Shown here: positions 26,355 to 34,272 of the stretch, in pieces | Layout: the number at the start of each line of letters is the position of its first letter | Position numbering within the stretch: position 1 is the stretch's first letter | Assembly (NCBI GenBank): GCA_001950395.1 | Contig: BDLO01000001.1 | Span: 1,153,979-1,217,978 of the forward strand | Reading direction: 5' to 3' | Source: Coriobacteriaceae bacterium EMTCatB1 | GTDB lineage: Bacteria > Actinomycetota > Coriobacteriia > Anaerosomatales > Anaerosomataceae | Length of the DNA stretch: 64,000 nt | The notes under the pieces: model-generated | Databases searched by the model: none | The model's input: the letters and a program-made list of their open reading frames with translations, nothing else | What the model was told of the DNA's origin: nothing | Made by a program: the position numbers and the translations under genes

Positions 26355-27227
26355 TCACGGCAGTCTCAAACGCGCCTTGCGCGCGATGGCACGGGCGGCT
26401 GTCCGCCCGGCGCGCTCGCCCGCCGCGATGATATCGGGTGCGGCTAGGAAGTCGTAGCCCGTGTAGGTGTGCACGTCCGGCGAGATCACGACGTCGGCCT
26501 GCTGCAGCGCAGGAAGCGCCACGTGGCGCTCCAGGATCTCCGAGCTCGCGGAGAGCACCTCGAGCGCGGAGGTCCCGCGGCGGCGCTGGCGCGGCTCGCC
26601 GCGAAGGGCTGCGATCAGGTCGCGCACGACGCCTGCGTCACGCTGCCCGTCGTCGGGCACCACCGTCCCGGAGCCGCACACCTCGACCGCGACGACGACC
26701 TCAGCGCCGAGCCGCCGCGCGAGCAGCACCGGCACGGGCTCCGTGAGGTAGCCGTCCACGAGCACGTGACCGTCGCCCGTGACGGGCGCGAACACGACCG
26801 GGATCGAGATCGACGCCCGCACCGCCCGGCGCAGGTCGCCCGAGGTGTGCTTGACGCCATGGCCGGTCACCAAGTCGGTCGACGCGCAGCCGAACGGGAT
26901 CTTCAGGTCATCGAAGCGCTCCGGCAGGTGCTCGGCCAAGAACTCCTCGACCTTCTCGCCTTGGATGATCGCGCCGCGCTGCCACGCGATGTCGGCAAGC
27001 GAGATCAGCCCCTTCACGTCGTAGGCGGTGGCGAGCGCCTCCATCTCCTCGAGCGGCATCCCGGCGGCATACATCGCCCCGACGATCGCGCCCATGCTCG
27101 TGCCGGTCACGATGTCGGGTCGGATGCCTGCGGCCTCGAGCGCCTTGAGCACGCCGATGTGCGCGAGCCCACGCGCGCTGCCGCTCCCGAGCGCTATCCC
27201 GATACGCTTGGGACCGAAGAGCCCCAC
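26355..27227 (-). CDS. patatin-like phospholipase (RssA/YchK type)
   Basis: This 290-residue serine hydrolase has the oxyanion-hole motif GSGSARG at residues 14-20, the nucleophile elbow GTSMG near 42-46 and the catalytic DGY (replacing DGG/DGA) near 159. These form the Ser-Asp dyad of patatins. It probably hydrolyses acyl esters of membrane lipids. It starts at GTG 27227, 1 nt after the phosphatidyltransferase stop, so the two are one transcript. Confidence 0.85.
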   Translation of the reverse strand: MGLFGPKRIGIALGSGSARGLAHIGVLKALEAAGIRPDIVTGTSMGAIVGAMYAAGMPLEEMEALATAYDVKGLISLADIAWQRGAIIQGEKVEEFLAEHLPERFDDLKIPFGCASTDLVTGHGVKHTSGDLRRAVRASISIPVVFAPVTGDGHVLVDGYLTEPVPVLLARRLGAEVVVAVEVCGSGTVVPDDGQRDAGVVRDLIAALRGEPRQRRRGTSALEVLSASSEILERHVALPALQQADVVISPDVHTYTGYDFLAAPDIIAAGERAGRTAARAIARKARLRLP

Positions 27228-27228
27228 G

Positions 27229-27897
27229 CTACTTCCCCTCTTTGGCGAGCCGCACCGCGTGCGTCCACGACGCGCCCACGAACACCGCGCCCATCGCCAC
27301 CGCGAGCACGATGCCCACCAGGTCGAAGGGCTTGAGGCCCGGCGCGACCTCGCGGAGGAAGAACGGCTCGAAGAGAAGGATCGCGGTGTTCACCAGCATG
27401 ATGATGACGCGCATCTCCGTGGGGCCGAAGCGGCCGTACGAGATCTTGAAGACGCCCTCGACAGCCGTGCGGATGTAGACGTGCACGCTCATCAACAGGT
27501 AGCCGACGAGCGCGAAGGCCGCCACGTCCAGCCGCAGGTACGGCGACAGCCCGATGCCGATGATGGTGAGGAACTCCGCGACAGCGTCGACGGTGTGGTC
27601 GATGTAGAAGCCGAACTTCGGCCGCTCGATCTTGCGGTAGCGCGCGAGCGTGCCGTCGAGCGAATCGCCGAACCAGTTGATGACGAAGCCCGCGTTCACG
27701 AGCAGCAGCCACCACGCGCTCGCGTTGGTGAGCCAGTACCCGACGAAGATCATCACCGAGGCCGCGACCCCGATGCCGGTGAGCACGTCCGGCGTCACCC
27801 ACGCCGGCATGCGCGCGGCCAGCCACTGCAGGGCCGGCCGCTCCAGGAACCCGAGCAGCATGTCGTGCTCACGCTTGTGCTTCGCTATGTCTCCCAC
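27229..27897 (-). CDS. CDP-alcohol phosphatidyltransferase family protein
   Basis: This 222-residue membrane enzyme with about six helices carries the full CDP-alcohol motif D-x2-DG-x2-AR-x9-G-x3-D-x3-D (DSLDGTLAR, then GFYIDHTVD). It moves a phosphatidyl or similar group from a CDP-alcohol to an alcohol acceptor. The acceptor (glycerol-phosphate, inositol or a ceramide-like lipid) is not readable. The start is GTG 27897 with AGGAAGG upstream. It lies between an acyltransferase and a patatin gene. Confidence 0.87.
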   Translation of the reverse strand: MGDIAKHKREHDMLLGFLERPALQWLAARMPAWVTPDVLTGIGVAASVMIFVGYWLTNASAWWLLLVNAGFVINWFGDSLDGTLARYRKIERPKFGFYIDHTVDAVAEFLTIIGIGLSPYLRLDVAAFALVGYLLMSVHVYIRTAVEGVFKISYGRFGPTEMRVIIMLVNTAILLFEPFFLREVAPGLKPFDLVGIVLAVAMGAVFVGASWTHAVRLAKEGK

Positions 27898-27941
27898 ATG
27901 CGTCCTTCCTCGTCACCTGCGGAACGGCGCGCCGCCAGACA

Positions 27942-28817
27942 TCACGGCACCTCGACGTGCGGCCACACGGCGTGCGGCATGGCCCACTGCCGCGGCCGCG
28001 CGGCGATCATGCGCTCGGCCTCTGCAGCCAGGCGCTCGGCGTTGGCGACCGCGTCGTCGCCCTCCATCTCGATCGGCTCGGAGGTCTCGAGGCGGTAGCG
28101 GCCGTCCTCGTCGAGCGGCGCCGAGGCGACCACGACGGGCACGTTCGCCTTCATCGCGAGCCGCACGTGCAGAAGCGGCAGCGGCGCCGGCTCGCCGAAG
28201 AAGCGCACCTGCGCCTCGGGCTCGGGGATGGGGCGGTCGAGGCCGGTCACCACGACGCCGCCCTCCCTCAGCCGACGAGCCGCCTGGGCGAGCGAGCGCA
28301 CCGACACGGGCGTGACCTCGAGCCCTGCCTGACGCCGCATCTCGTTTTGCTGCTCGTAGGCGCCGTTCGGGTCCGGCACCGAGAGCACCTGCGCCCGCCA
28401 GCCCGCGTACGCGAGCGCGCGGCCGACGAGGTCGAAGTTGCCGAGGTGGATGCCCGCCACCACGAGCGGCCCTTCAGCGCTCAACCGCAGCAACCGCTCG
28501 AAGGTCTCGTCGCGCTTCACGAGGCGGAAGACCGCGTCCGCGCCTTCGGGCAAGTGGAACAGGTCGAACAAGAAGCGGCCAGAGTTCGCGAGCACCTGGT
28601 AGGCGGCCTGGTCGAGCTCGGCTGGCGAGAGCTTCCGGCCCGACACCACCCACTGGTTGGCGCGGATCGCGCGCGTCATCGGCAGCATGCGGTCTTTCGC
28701 CACGCGCCGCGCCACCCGCTGCGCCAGGGCGTAGCCCGCGGCGCGCGGCATCGCGCGGCTGGCCGAAAGCGCCATGCCGATGCCAAGCCGGCTGTTCGCA
28801 AGCGATTCGAAGTCCAT
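27942..28817 (-). CDS. HtrB/LpxL-PatA type lipid acyltransferase
   Basis: This 291-residue membrane-associated acyltransferase has the catalytic H-x4-D motif as IHLGNFD near residue 148, preceded by GPLVVAG, and a later GLDRPIP. This is the lipid A acyltransferase (LpxL/LpxM) and actinobacterial PatA family. Next to a CDP-alcohol phosphatidyltransferase it recalls the pgsA-patA pair of phosphatidylinositol mannoside synthesis, though no PimA-type gene adjoins it. The start is ATG 28817 with GAGGTGAGA upstream. Confidence 0.83.
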   Translation of the reverse strand: MDFESLANSRLGIGMALSASRAMPRAAGYALAQRVARRVAKDRMLPMTRAIRANQWVVSGRKLSPAELDQAAYQVLANSGRFLFDLFHLPEGADAVFRLVKRDETFERLLRLSAEGPLVVAGIHLGNFDLVGRALAYAGWRAQVLSVPDPNGAYEQQNEMRRQAGLEVTPVSVRSLAQAARRLREGGVVVTGLDRPIPEPEAQVRFFGEPAPLPLLHVRLAMKANVPVVVASAPLDEDGRYRLETSEPIEMEGDDAVANAERLAAEAERMIAARPRQWAMPHAVWPHVEVP

Positions 28818-28971
28818 GCACTCTCACCTCGTGGGTCACGCACACCCGATACAGTGTACCAGCCCGCCGCTCGCACGACGCTGCGCCGCCGGCGACCCAC
28901 GGTGCCGTTCGCGCCGACTGAGTGCTACCCTTGCGTGTGTCGTGCTGGCAACCGAAGGAGGCGCTTCCCGC

Positions 28972-30150
28972 ATGTCCGTGCCCGCATCCGGATCCTCCGA
29001 GGTCCGCATCGTGGAGATCCCGCTCGGCGACCCGCGCATCAAGGACTTCGTGGCCTTCCACTGGAAGCACTACCACGGCGACCCGCATTGGACGCCGCAA
29101 CTGGACGCCGACCTGCTCGGCAACAAGGTCCTCGGCGTGAAAGGGCTGCTCACTCCGGAGCACCCGTACCACCGCACCGCTGAGGTCACGCACTTCATGG
29201 CGTACCGCGGGAACGAACCGGTGGGCCGCACCTCGGGCGCAATCAACCACCGCTTCAACGAGTACTACTACGGGAAGTATGCGTTCTTCGGGTTCTTCGA
29301 GTGCGTGAACGACCAGGCAGTGGCGAACGCGCTCTTCGACGCGGTGCGCGCGTGGGCGGCGAAGCGCGGCGCTGACACGCTGCGCGGCCCTGGCGAGTAC
29401 TCGAACGCGACGCACGAGCGCCAGGCGTGCCTCATCGACGGGTTCGACACCGACCCGGTCGTGGAGCTCACGCACAACCCGCCGTACTACCGTGACCTCA
29501 TCGAGGGTTACGGCTTTGAGAAGGTCATGGACTACCACGCGTACATGATCGACTTGACGCAGCCGGTCACTGATCGGCTCCATCGGCTCGCCGAGGCGGT
29601 CCGCAAGCGCAAGGACCTCGAGACCCGGCCAGTGGACATGACGCGGTTCGAAGACGAGGTGCGGCTCGTCATCGACATCTACAACCAGGCGTGGGCGAAC
29701 AACTGGGGCTTCCTGCCGATCACGGACTGGGAGGCCGACATGCTCGCCGAGTCGCTCAAGCCGATCATCGACCCCGGGCTCGTGCGGTTCGCCTATCACC
29801 AAGGCGAGCCGGTCGCCGTGCTCGGCGCCTTCCCCGACCCCAACTGGGCGCTCAAGCCGCGCTGGAAGTGGTACGGGGACTCGGACTACGTGCGCATCGC
29901 CCGCCTGCTCGCCATGCGGCGCAAGATCCCACGCGTGCGGCTGATGTTCTTCGGCATCGTGCCGGGCCACCGCCGACTCGGCGCAGACGCGCTCCTCTTC
30001 GAGGAGGTGCACTCCTACGCGGTGTCAAAGGGCTACACGCAGTGCGACGTCTCGATGCTGCTCGAGCACAACGAGCTCATTCTGCGCGCGAGCGAGTTCA
30101 TGGGCGGGCACCGCTACAAGACGTGGAGGATCTGGGACTTGAAGCTGTAG
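28972..30150 (+). CDS. large GNAT-fold N-acyltransferase (YghO-like)
   Basis: This 392-residue protein opens VRIVEIPLGDPRIKDFVAFHW and carries a region RGPGEYSNATHERQACLIDGF, then GYGFEKVMDYHAYMID, both typical of the YghO-like acyl-CoA N-acyltransferase group. A second GNAT-like half follows with FGIVPGHRRLGADALLFEE. Bacterial ceramide synthase belongs to a GNAT-like group and, as I recall it, is close to this one, so N-acylation of a sphingoid-type base is possible but unproven. It is divergent from the acyltransferase operon, with AAGGAGG about 8 nt upstream of ATG 28972. Confidence 0.72.
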   Translation: MSVPASGSSEVRIVEIPLGDPRIKDFVAFHWKHYHGDPHWTPQLDADLLGNKVLGVKGLLTPEHPYHRTAEVTHFMAYRGNEPVGRTSGAINHRFNEYYYGKYAFFGFFECVNDQAVANALFDAVRAWAAKRGADTLRGPGEYSNATHERQACLIDGFDTDPVVELTHNPPYYRDLIEGYGFEKVMDYHAYMIDLTQPVTDRLHRLAEAVRKRKDLETRPVDMTRFEDEVRLVIDIYNQAWANNWGFLPITDWEADMLAESLKPIIDPGLVRFAYHQGEPVAVLGAFPDPNWALKPRWKWYGDSDYVRIARLLAMRRKIPRVRLMFFGIVPGHRRLGADALLFEEVHSYAVSKGYTQCDVSMLLEHNELILRASEFMGGHRYKTWRIWDLKL

Positions 30151-30158
30151 GGGTGGCG

Positions 30159-30195
30159 GGGTAAGCGGCCCGCGTGACACGTTAGCCGCTTACCC
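30159..30195. terminator. bidirectional terminator-like hairpin at the left edge of the island
   Basis: GGGTAAGCGGC (30159-30169) and GCCGCTTACCC (30185-30195) form an 11-bp perfect stem, with a 15-nt loop that itself contains CGTG/CACG. It lies between the GNAT gene (plus) and the first island gene (minus), whose stop codon touches the stem. It marks the boundary between core-like DNA and the island. Confidence 0.6.
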
Positions 30196-30635
30196 TAGCG
30201 GTTCACACGCACTTCCAAGCCGGTCTGGCCCTCGACGTCGGTTGCGATGACTTCGACCTTGTAAGCAGAACCGAGGTCCCATGTGTCGGTAGGGGAAGGC
30301 AGATCGACGAGCTTGCCGTCGCGCACAACCTTGAAGCCCGACTCCTCGCCAGGCCGTGACAGCCCCATCGTCATCCACTTCTCGATCGCTGAGCCGATCC
30401 GCTGGAGCTCGGACTCGTCGTCGATCCTGAGAAGCGACCCCTCATCGACGAAGTCCGCGTGCAGGACCAGCAGGCTCGCCGAAGGGCCGACGGCTTGTGA
30501 CGAGCTACCGTCGCGCTTTGCAAGCCCGTCCGCCAGCGCACGCAGCGCCCCCTCCCGGATCTCCTGCACGAGCTCCCGCGTCGTCCTTCCTTCGCGCGGC
30601 TCGATTCGGAACTGTGCAGCAGCGATACGATCCAT
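30195..30635 (-). CDS. hypothetical protein
   Basis: This 146-residue soluble, acidic protein is of no family I recognise. It opens IAAAQFRIEPREGRTTRELV and ends with strands DLGSAYKVEVIATDVEGQTGLEVRV in outline. It looks alpha-then-beta. The start is ATG 30635 with GAGGGAGGG upstream. It has lower GC than the genes to its left and is probably part of the island. Confidence 0.6.
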   Translation of the reverse strand: MDRIAAAQFRIEPREGRTTRELVQEIREGALRALADGLAKRDGSSSQAVGPSASLLVLHADFVDEGSLLRIDDESELQRIGSAIEKWMTMGLSRPGEESGFKVVRDGKLVDLPSPTDTWDLGSAYKVEVIATDVEGQTGLEVRVNR

Positions 30636-30863
30636 ACCTCTGCCCTCCCTCGTGTGTTCGTCCCGCGGTTGCACGAGGACGATCTTTTTGTCTTGCCGCG
30701 CGAATACTAGCAGCAGGGTCTGACATTTTCGGGGAGAGCATGAGCAGGGCCGAGGTCGGCACACGCAGCGATGCGGCGGACGCGAGGGCAGCGGCCTTTG
30801 CGAGCACGGTCGGAAACCGCTGGCAGCTCGTGCAGCCCACCGGCAGTCAGCGGGCAGTGGCGA
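30636..30863. other. intergenic stretch inside the island
   Basis: Between two minus-strand genes I see no convincing coding frame. An A/T-rich segment GATCTTTTTGTCTTG (about 30682-30696) and GAATACTAG near 30702 are candidates for the promoter of the 30195-30635 gene on the minus strand. No repeat or recombination site was recognised. Confidence 0.3.
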
Positions 30864-31655
30864 CTAGCTGTTGGCCGACCTCTCTCGCTCGAGCCTCGAA
30901 AGAGTCGCTTCGATCCTGCCTGCCAAGTCTATCGCTTCCGTCCAGCTCGATCCCGTGAGCTCCTGAATGTGGACGACCTCGTTCCGCAACTGCTCACAAT
31001 CCCTGAGGAAGGCCCTGGCGTTCTCCCTCGACTCACCGAACAAGGGCCACAGACCCGGGCTCTTGCAGATGATCTCCTTCTTGTCGCAGAACTGAAGGCA
31101 GTCGGCCAAATCGAGGTACTCGTTCCTACGCTGGCGATCCTCGAACAGCTGCTCGACCTTCTTGATGCGCTGCGCCTTGAGCAGCACACGCCATTCTTCA
31201 CCGGGGTAGGTCGCCCGAATCAGCCGCAGCATCTCCATCTCTAGCAGCGTCACGAGCGAGAACAGCCACATGCGGACCGGCGGTTTGTTCAGGTCGGCGC
31301 GAGTGATGATTCCGGTCGGCTGGCCAAGAGAGTTGACGAATACGAAGCCATCGGCGCTGGCCTTCCGCACCGCCTCGAGAAGCGAACCGCTGGCGGGCAC
31401 CGTACGCTCTGCGCCGATCGGCATTGCGGCCTCAAGGGTGTCGCTCGCCCCGCTCAGGTCATCTCGATGTACATACGCCTGCACGAGACCGTCCTGGCGG
31501 ATCCCAACCACGTCGAACCCGTGCTTTTCCAAGAACTGCAGGATCTTGCTGGGCGGTTCGTCTGCATCCAACGAAGCCAGCGGCTCGGCGATCGAAGAGG
31601 CCATTATCGACCGCTCGAACAGGTCATGCAGCTCGGCAATCGTGGTCTCCAGCAT
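30864..31655 (-). CDS. CBS-domain pair fused to a HEPN-like domain
   Basis: This 263-residue protein has two CBS-type units at residues about 20-75 and 78-125 (VVGIRQDGLVQAYVHRDDL, then FVFVNSLGQPTGIITRADL), and an all-helical C-terminal part of about 135 residues. Near its end it has R224-NEVV-H229, the R-x4-H motif of HEPN ribonucleases. CBS pairs bind adenine nucleotides, so a nucleotide-gated RNase is a fair reading (inference). The gene faces away from the DUF4338-NurA-HerA operon and could share control with it. No antitoxin gene adjoins it. Confidence 0.7.
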   Translation of the reverse strand: MLETTIAELHDLFERSIMASSIAEPLASLDADEPPSKILQFLEKHGFDVVGIRQDGLVQAYVHRDDLSGASDTLEAAMPIGAERTVPASGSLLEAVRKASADGFVFVNSLGQPTGIITRADLNKPPVRMWLFSLVTLLEMEMLRLIRATYPGEEWRVLLKAQRIKKVEQLFEDRQRRNEYLDLADCLQFCDKKEIICKSPGLWPLFGESRENARAFLRDCEQLRNEVVHIQELTGSSWTEAIDLAGRIEATLSRLERERSANS

Positions 31656-31893
31656 GTGATCCTCCCGAAGACGTACCGGCCCGAACCCTCAGAGCCCGCA
31701 GGTCTCGTATCATGCGACGCGAACGCACGGCAAGCAAGCAGGCCGCTAGGATGCCTTGCGCCGAGCGCGGCAGGCTGAGCCCAGCCAACTTCGGGCGGAC
31801 GACAGACCATACATGCCGCCAGCGTTCCCGAAAACATGTCAGCCCTTCGTGATATCGTACGAGTTGCTTCCGACCCCTCCGGGAGGCATCAGA

Positions 31894-33126
31894 GTGTCAA
31901 TTGCGGCAGGGCAAGAAGACATCGACAGCCCCAGCGACGCGGCTGCGTCTGCAGCGAGCTTCCAGGATGCGCGTCCGCCGACCGTTTCGCCCGAAGCTTT
32001 ACGAACTCGCATCCTGCAGTCTCTTGTCGACCAAGGCTTTGAGGTCCGGGCCGATGGCACGATCGTGGCTCCTGACGGCCGAGACAAGCACAGACTCCGT
32101 ATGCTGCACAGATCTGCGGTGACATCCAGCCGATGCCGTGCGGAGCGCTCCCTACGCCGTCACGAGGACTGGATTCTTCGGAGGTTTGCCAAGGGCTTGG
32201 ATATCGACCCCGAAGCAATCCAGCCAGAGTTGCGATTGGTTACATCTGGATCCAGTGATGAACTTCTCTTTCGCTACGCACGTCTACACTGGTCGATTCC
32301 TGTCTCAGCAGGATACGGCCGTCGTCTGAGATTCTTGGTCGTCGATCGCCAGAACAACTGCCTCATTGGAATCATCGGGCTGGGCGACCCCGTGATACGG
32401 CTTGGCGCTCGGGATCAGTGGGTCGGCTGGGACCGGGACAGCTTGCACCAGCGATTGCGACATGTCATGGATGCGTTCGTGCTTGGAGCAGTTCCTCCGT
32501 ACAACGACCTCCTGTGCGGCAAGCTCGTTGCGATGCTTGCTGCGAGCACGGAGGTGCGCACGGCGTTCAAGGAGCGCTATTCGGGCTCTGCCTCGCTCAT
32601 CAGTGGCCGGCCCTTCAACGGCGAACTCGCGCTGATCACCACGTTGTCAGCTCTTGGGCGCTCGTCGATGTACAACCGACTGGGCCTTCCTGGCGGTCCG
32701 CGCTTCATCTCAGCAGGCGAGACTCTCGGATCCGGCGAGTTCCAGTTCTCCAACGGCGTCTATGCAGAACTCCTTGAGTACGCGAGACAGCATGGCTCCC
32801 CTTCCGCCAAGAACAGCGCGTGGGGCGTAGGATTCCGCAACAGGCGCGAGGTGGTCCGGACTGCGCTGAAGCTTCTCGACTTGAACCCCGATCTCATGTA
32901 CCACGGCGTGCGACGGAGCGTGTATTGCGTTCCGCTGGCCTCCAACACGCGAGAGTTCCTTCGAGGCGAGCAAGACACTCTCGATTTCTGGACGCGAAAT
33001 GCCGAGGAGATAACAGGATGGTTCCGTGACCGCTGGTTGCTGCCACGGGCGGCTCGAATCACTCGCTGGCGCGACTTTGATCCTGAGTCGCTCAGACTGT
33101 GGCCAAGCGAGGGGGAGCGATCGTGA
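31894..33126 (+). CDS. DUF4338 protein (Druantia DruA-like)
   Basis: This 410-residue protein has the DUF4338 core in its middle: GYGRRLRFLVVDRQNNCLIG in outline, then GLGDPV, WVGWD and VMDAFVLGAVPPYNDLLCGKLVA. That pattern is the one found in DruA of Druantia type I and in stand-alone DUF4338 genes near defence or mobile DNA. Its biochemical activity is unknown. GTG 31894 is chosen because GGGAGG ends 8 nt before it; the frame is open 46 codons further up but without a good site. It overlaps nurA by 4 nt and is the first gene of the six-gene operon. No DruE-like giant helicase is present. Confidence 0.8.
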   Translation: MSIAAGQEDIDSPSDAAASAASFQDARPPTVSPEALRTRILQSLVDQGFEVRADGTIVAPDGRDKHRLRMLHRSAVTSSRCRAERSLRRHEDWILRRFAKGLDIDPEAIQPELRLVTSGSSDELLFRYARLHWSIPVSAGYGRRLRFLVVDRQNNCLIGIIGLGDPVIRLGARDQWVGWDRDSLHQRLRHVMDAFVLGAVPPYNDLLCGKLVAMLAASTEVRTAFKERYSGSASLISGRPFNGELALITTLSALGRSSMYNRLGLPGGPRFISAGETLGSGEFQFSNGVYAELLEYARQHGSPSAKNSAWGVGFRNRREVVRTALKLLDLNPDLMYHGVRRSVYCVPLASNTREFLRGEQDTLDFWTRNAEEITGWFRDRWLLPRAARITRWRDFDPESLRLWPSEGERS

Positions 33127-34268
33127 CGGACGAGCCTACCTTTGCCGACCTTCCGGCGTCACTTGTGAGCGATGTCATTGCAAGGACTGAGAGCGTGGCG
33201 CAAGAGATCCTGTCCACCTACCACGCGCTTGGTGCCGACCAGTCCAAGCTGCGCTCCCAGCTAGAGTCTTCAGGTCTCTTGCTGCACGAGTCATCTTTCG
33301 ACTTGCCTGTCGCCTGTACGACGTGCGGCGTGGATGGCTCGTTGGCCGTCGAAAGGCTGCTCGCGACCGATCTCGTCGCATGCGCAGCGGTAGCCGTCGA
33401 GGGGCTTACCCCGCCATCAGAGACGCGACACTGGGAGATGCCTCACCATCGCTGCTTCCTCGAGGCCGAGCGCCATCACGAGAAGACCGGCACTATATTG
33501 CGCGCAATCATGATGGGCTACGAGCTGCAGCTCGCTCTCGAAGCACCCCATGACGTCGTGATGTTCGACGGATCCCTGACATTGCCTGTGATCTACTTCA
33601 ACCCGGCACTGTCTGCTGCATCTGAAGCCCGCGAGCTCAAGACGGCCCAGCACTTCATCGAAAGCGCTATCGAGTCCCTATACGCGTACGGCCAGATTCT
33701 GCAATGCACTCGTGCAGACCGTCAGTTCGTCGGAATGCCGAAGTACACAACGCATCGCGAGATCGGACAACTACTGGGCTGGGACGAAGCGCACGACGAT
33801 CGGGGCCTGCTCAGCTCGCTGCTCAGGCCAGGAGAACTCACCAAGCCACAGCGACTCCATCAGCCAGACCAGGAATGGCACCTGAATGCGCTGATTGCCC
33901 TCGGCACCAGGAGCTCCCAGGCCGAGGAGCTGTTCGAAATCGCGCGCTCTGCACTGGCTCGAGTGCACATCCTGTACTACCGGCCCGCCGAGTGGATGCC
34001 CGCGCTCAGGGTGGAGCTGCCGGCCGCCGTCGCACAGACGCCCGCACGTCTTGCCACGGTGCTCGCCGCCCTCAAACAGCAGTGCGCGGCCCCCGGCATG
34101 TTCGAGCCGTATCCGCTCTACATGGCGGACCGCATGGTCAAGAGCCTCTCAAGATCCGTGCTGACATTCCGGCAGATCGCCACGCAGAACATCGCTGAGT
34201 CGTATGAAGGTGACATCGCCGAGGTCTTCTTCGGGATGCACGGTTACCGCACAGAGTCAGGAAGGTGA
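33123..34268 (+). CDS. nurA: NurA-domain nuclease
   Basis: This 381-residue protein has the NurA signature GVDGS at residues 69-73, with the metal-binding Asp71, and a second acidic strand VVMFDGS ending near residue 151. NurA is a 5'-3' DNA nuclease that assembles with the hexameric HerA ATPase for end resection, or in defence systems for degrading foreign DNA. It starts at GTG 33123 with a GAGGGGGA site upstream; herA follows 4 nt after its stop, the classic pairing. Confidence 0.85.
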   Translation: MTDEPTFADLPASLVSDVIARTESVAQEILSTYHALGADQSKLRSQLESSGLLLHESSFDLPVACTTCGVDGSLAVERLLATDLVACAAVAVEGLTPPSETRHWEMPHHRCFLEAERHHEKTGTILRAIMMGYELQLALEAPHDVVMFDGSLTLPVIYFNPALSAASEARELKTAQHFIESAIESLYAYGQILQCTRADRQFVGMPKYTTHREIGQLLGWDEAHDDRGLLSSLLRPGELTKPQRLHQPDQEWHLNALIALGTRSSQAEELFEIARSALARVHILYYRPAEWMPALRVELPAAVAQTPARLATVLAALKQQCAAPGMFEPYPLYMADRMVKSLSRSVLTFRQIATQNIAESYEGDIAEVFFGMHGYRTESGR

Positions 34269-34272
34269 GACG

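Noticed and set aside
26331-26357. Terminator between the patatin and CcmC-like genes
   Set aside because: CCGTGAC/GTCACGG can pair over a 13-nt loop, but there is no T-run and the stem overlaps the patatin stop; too weak to list.
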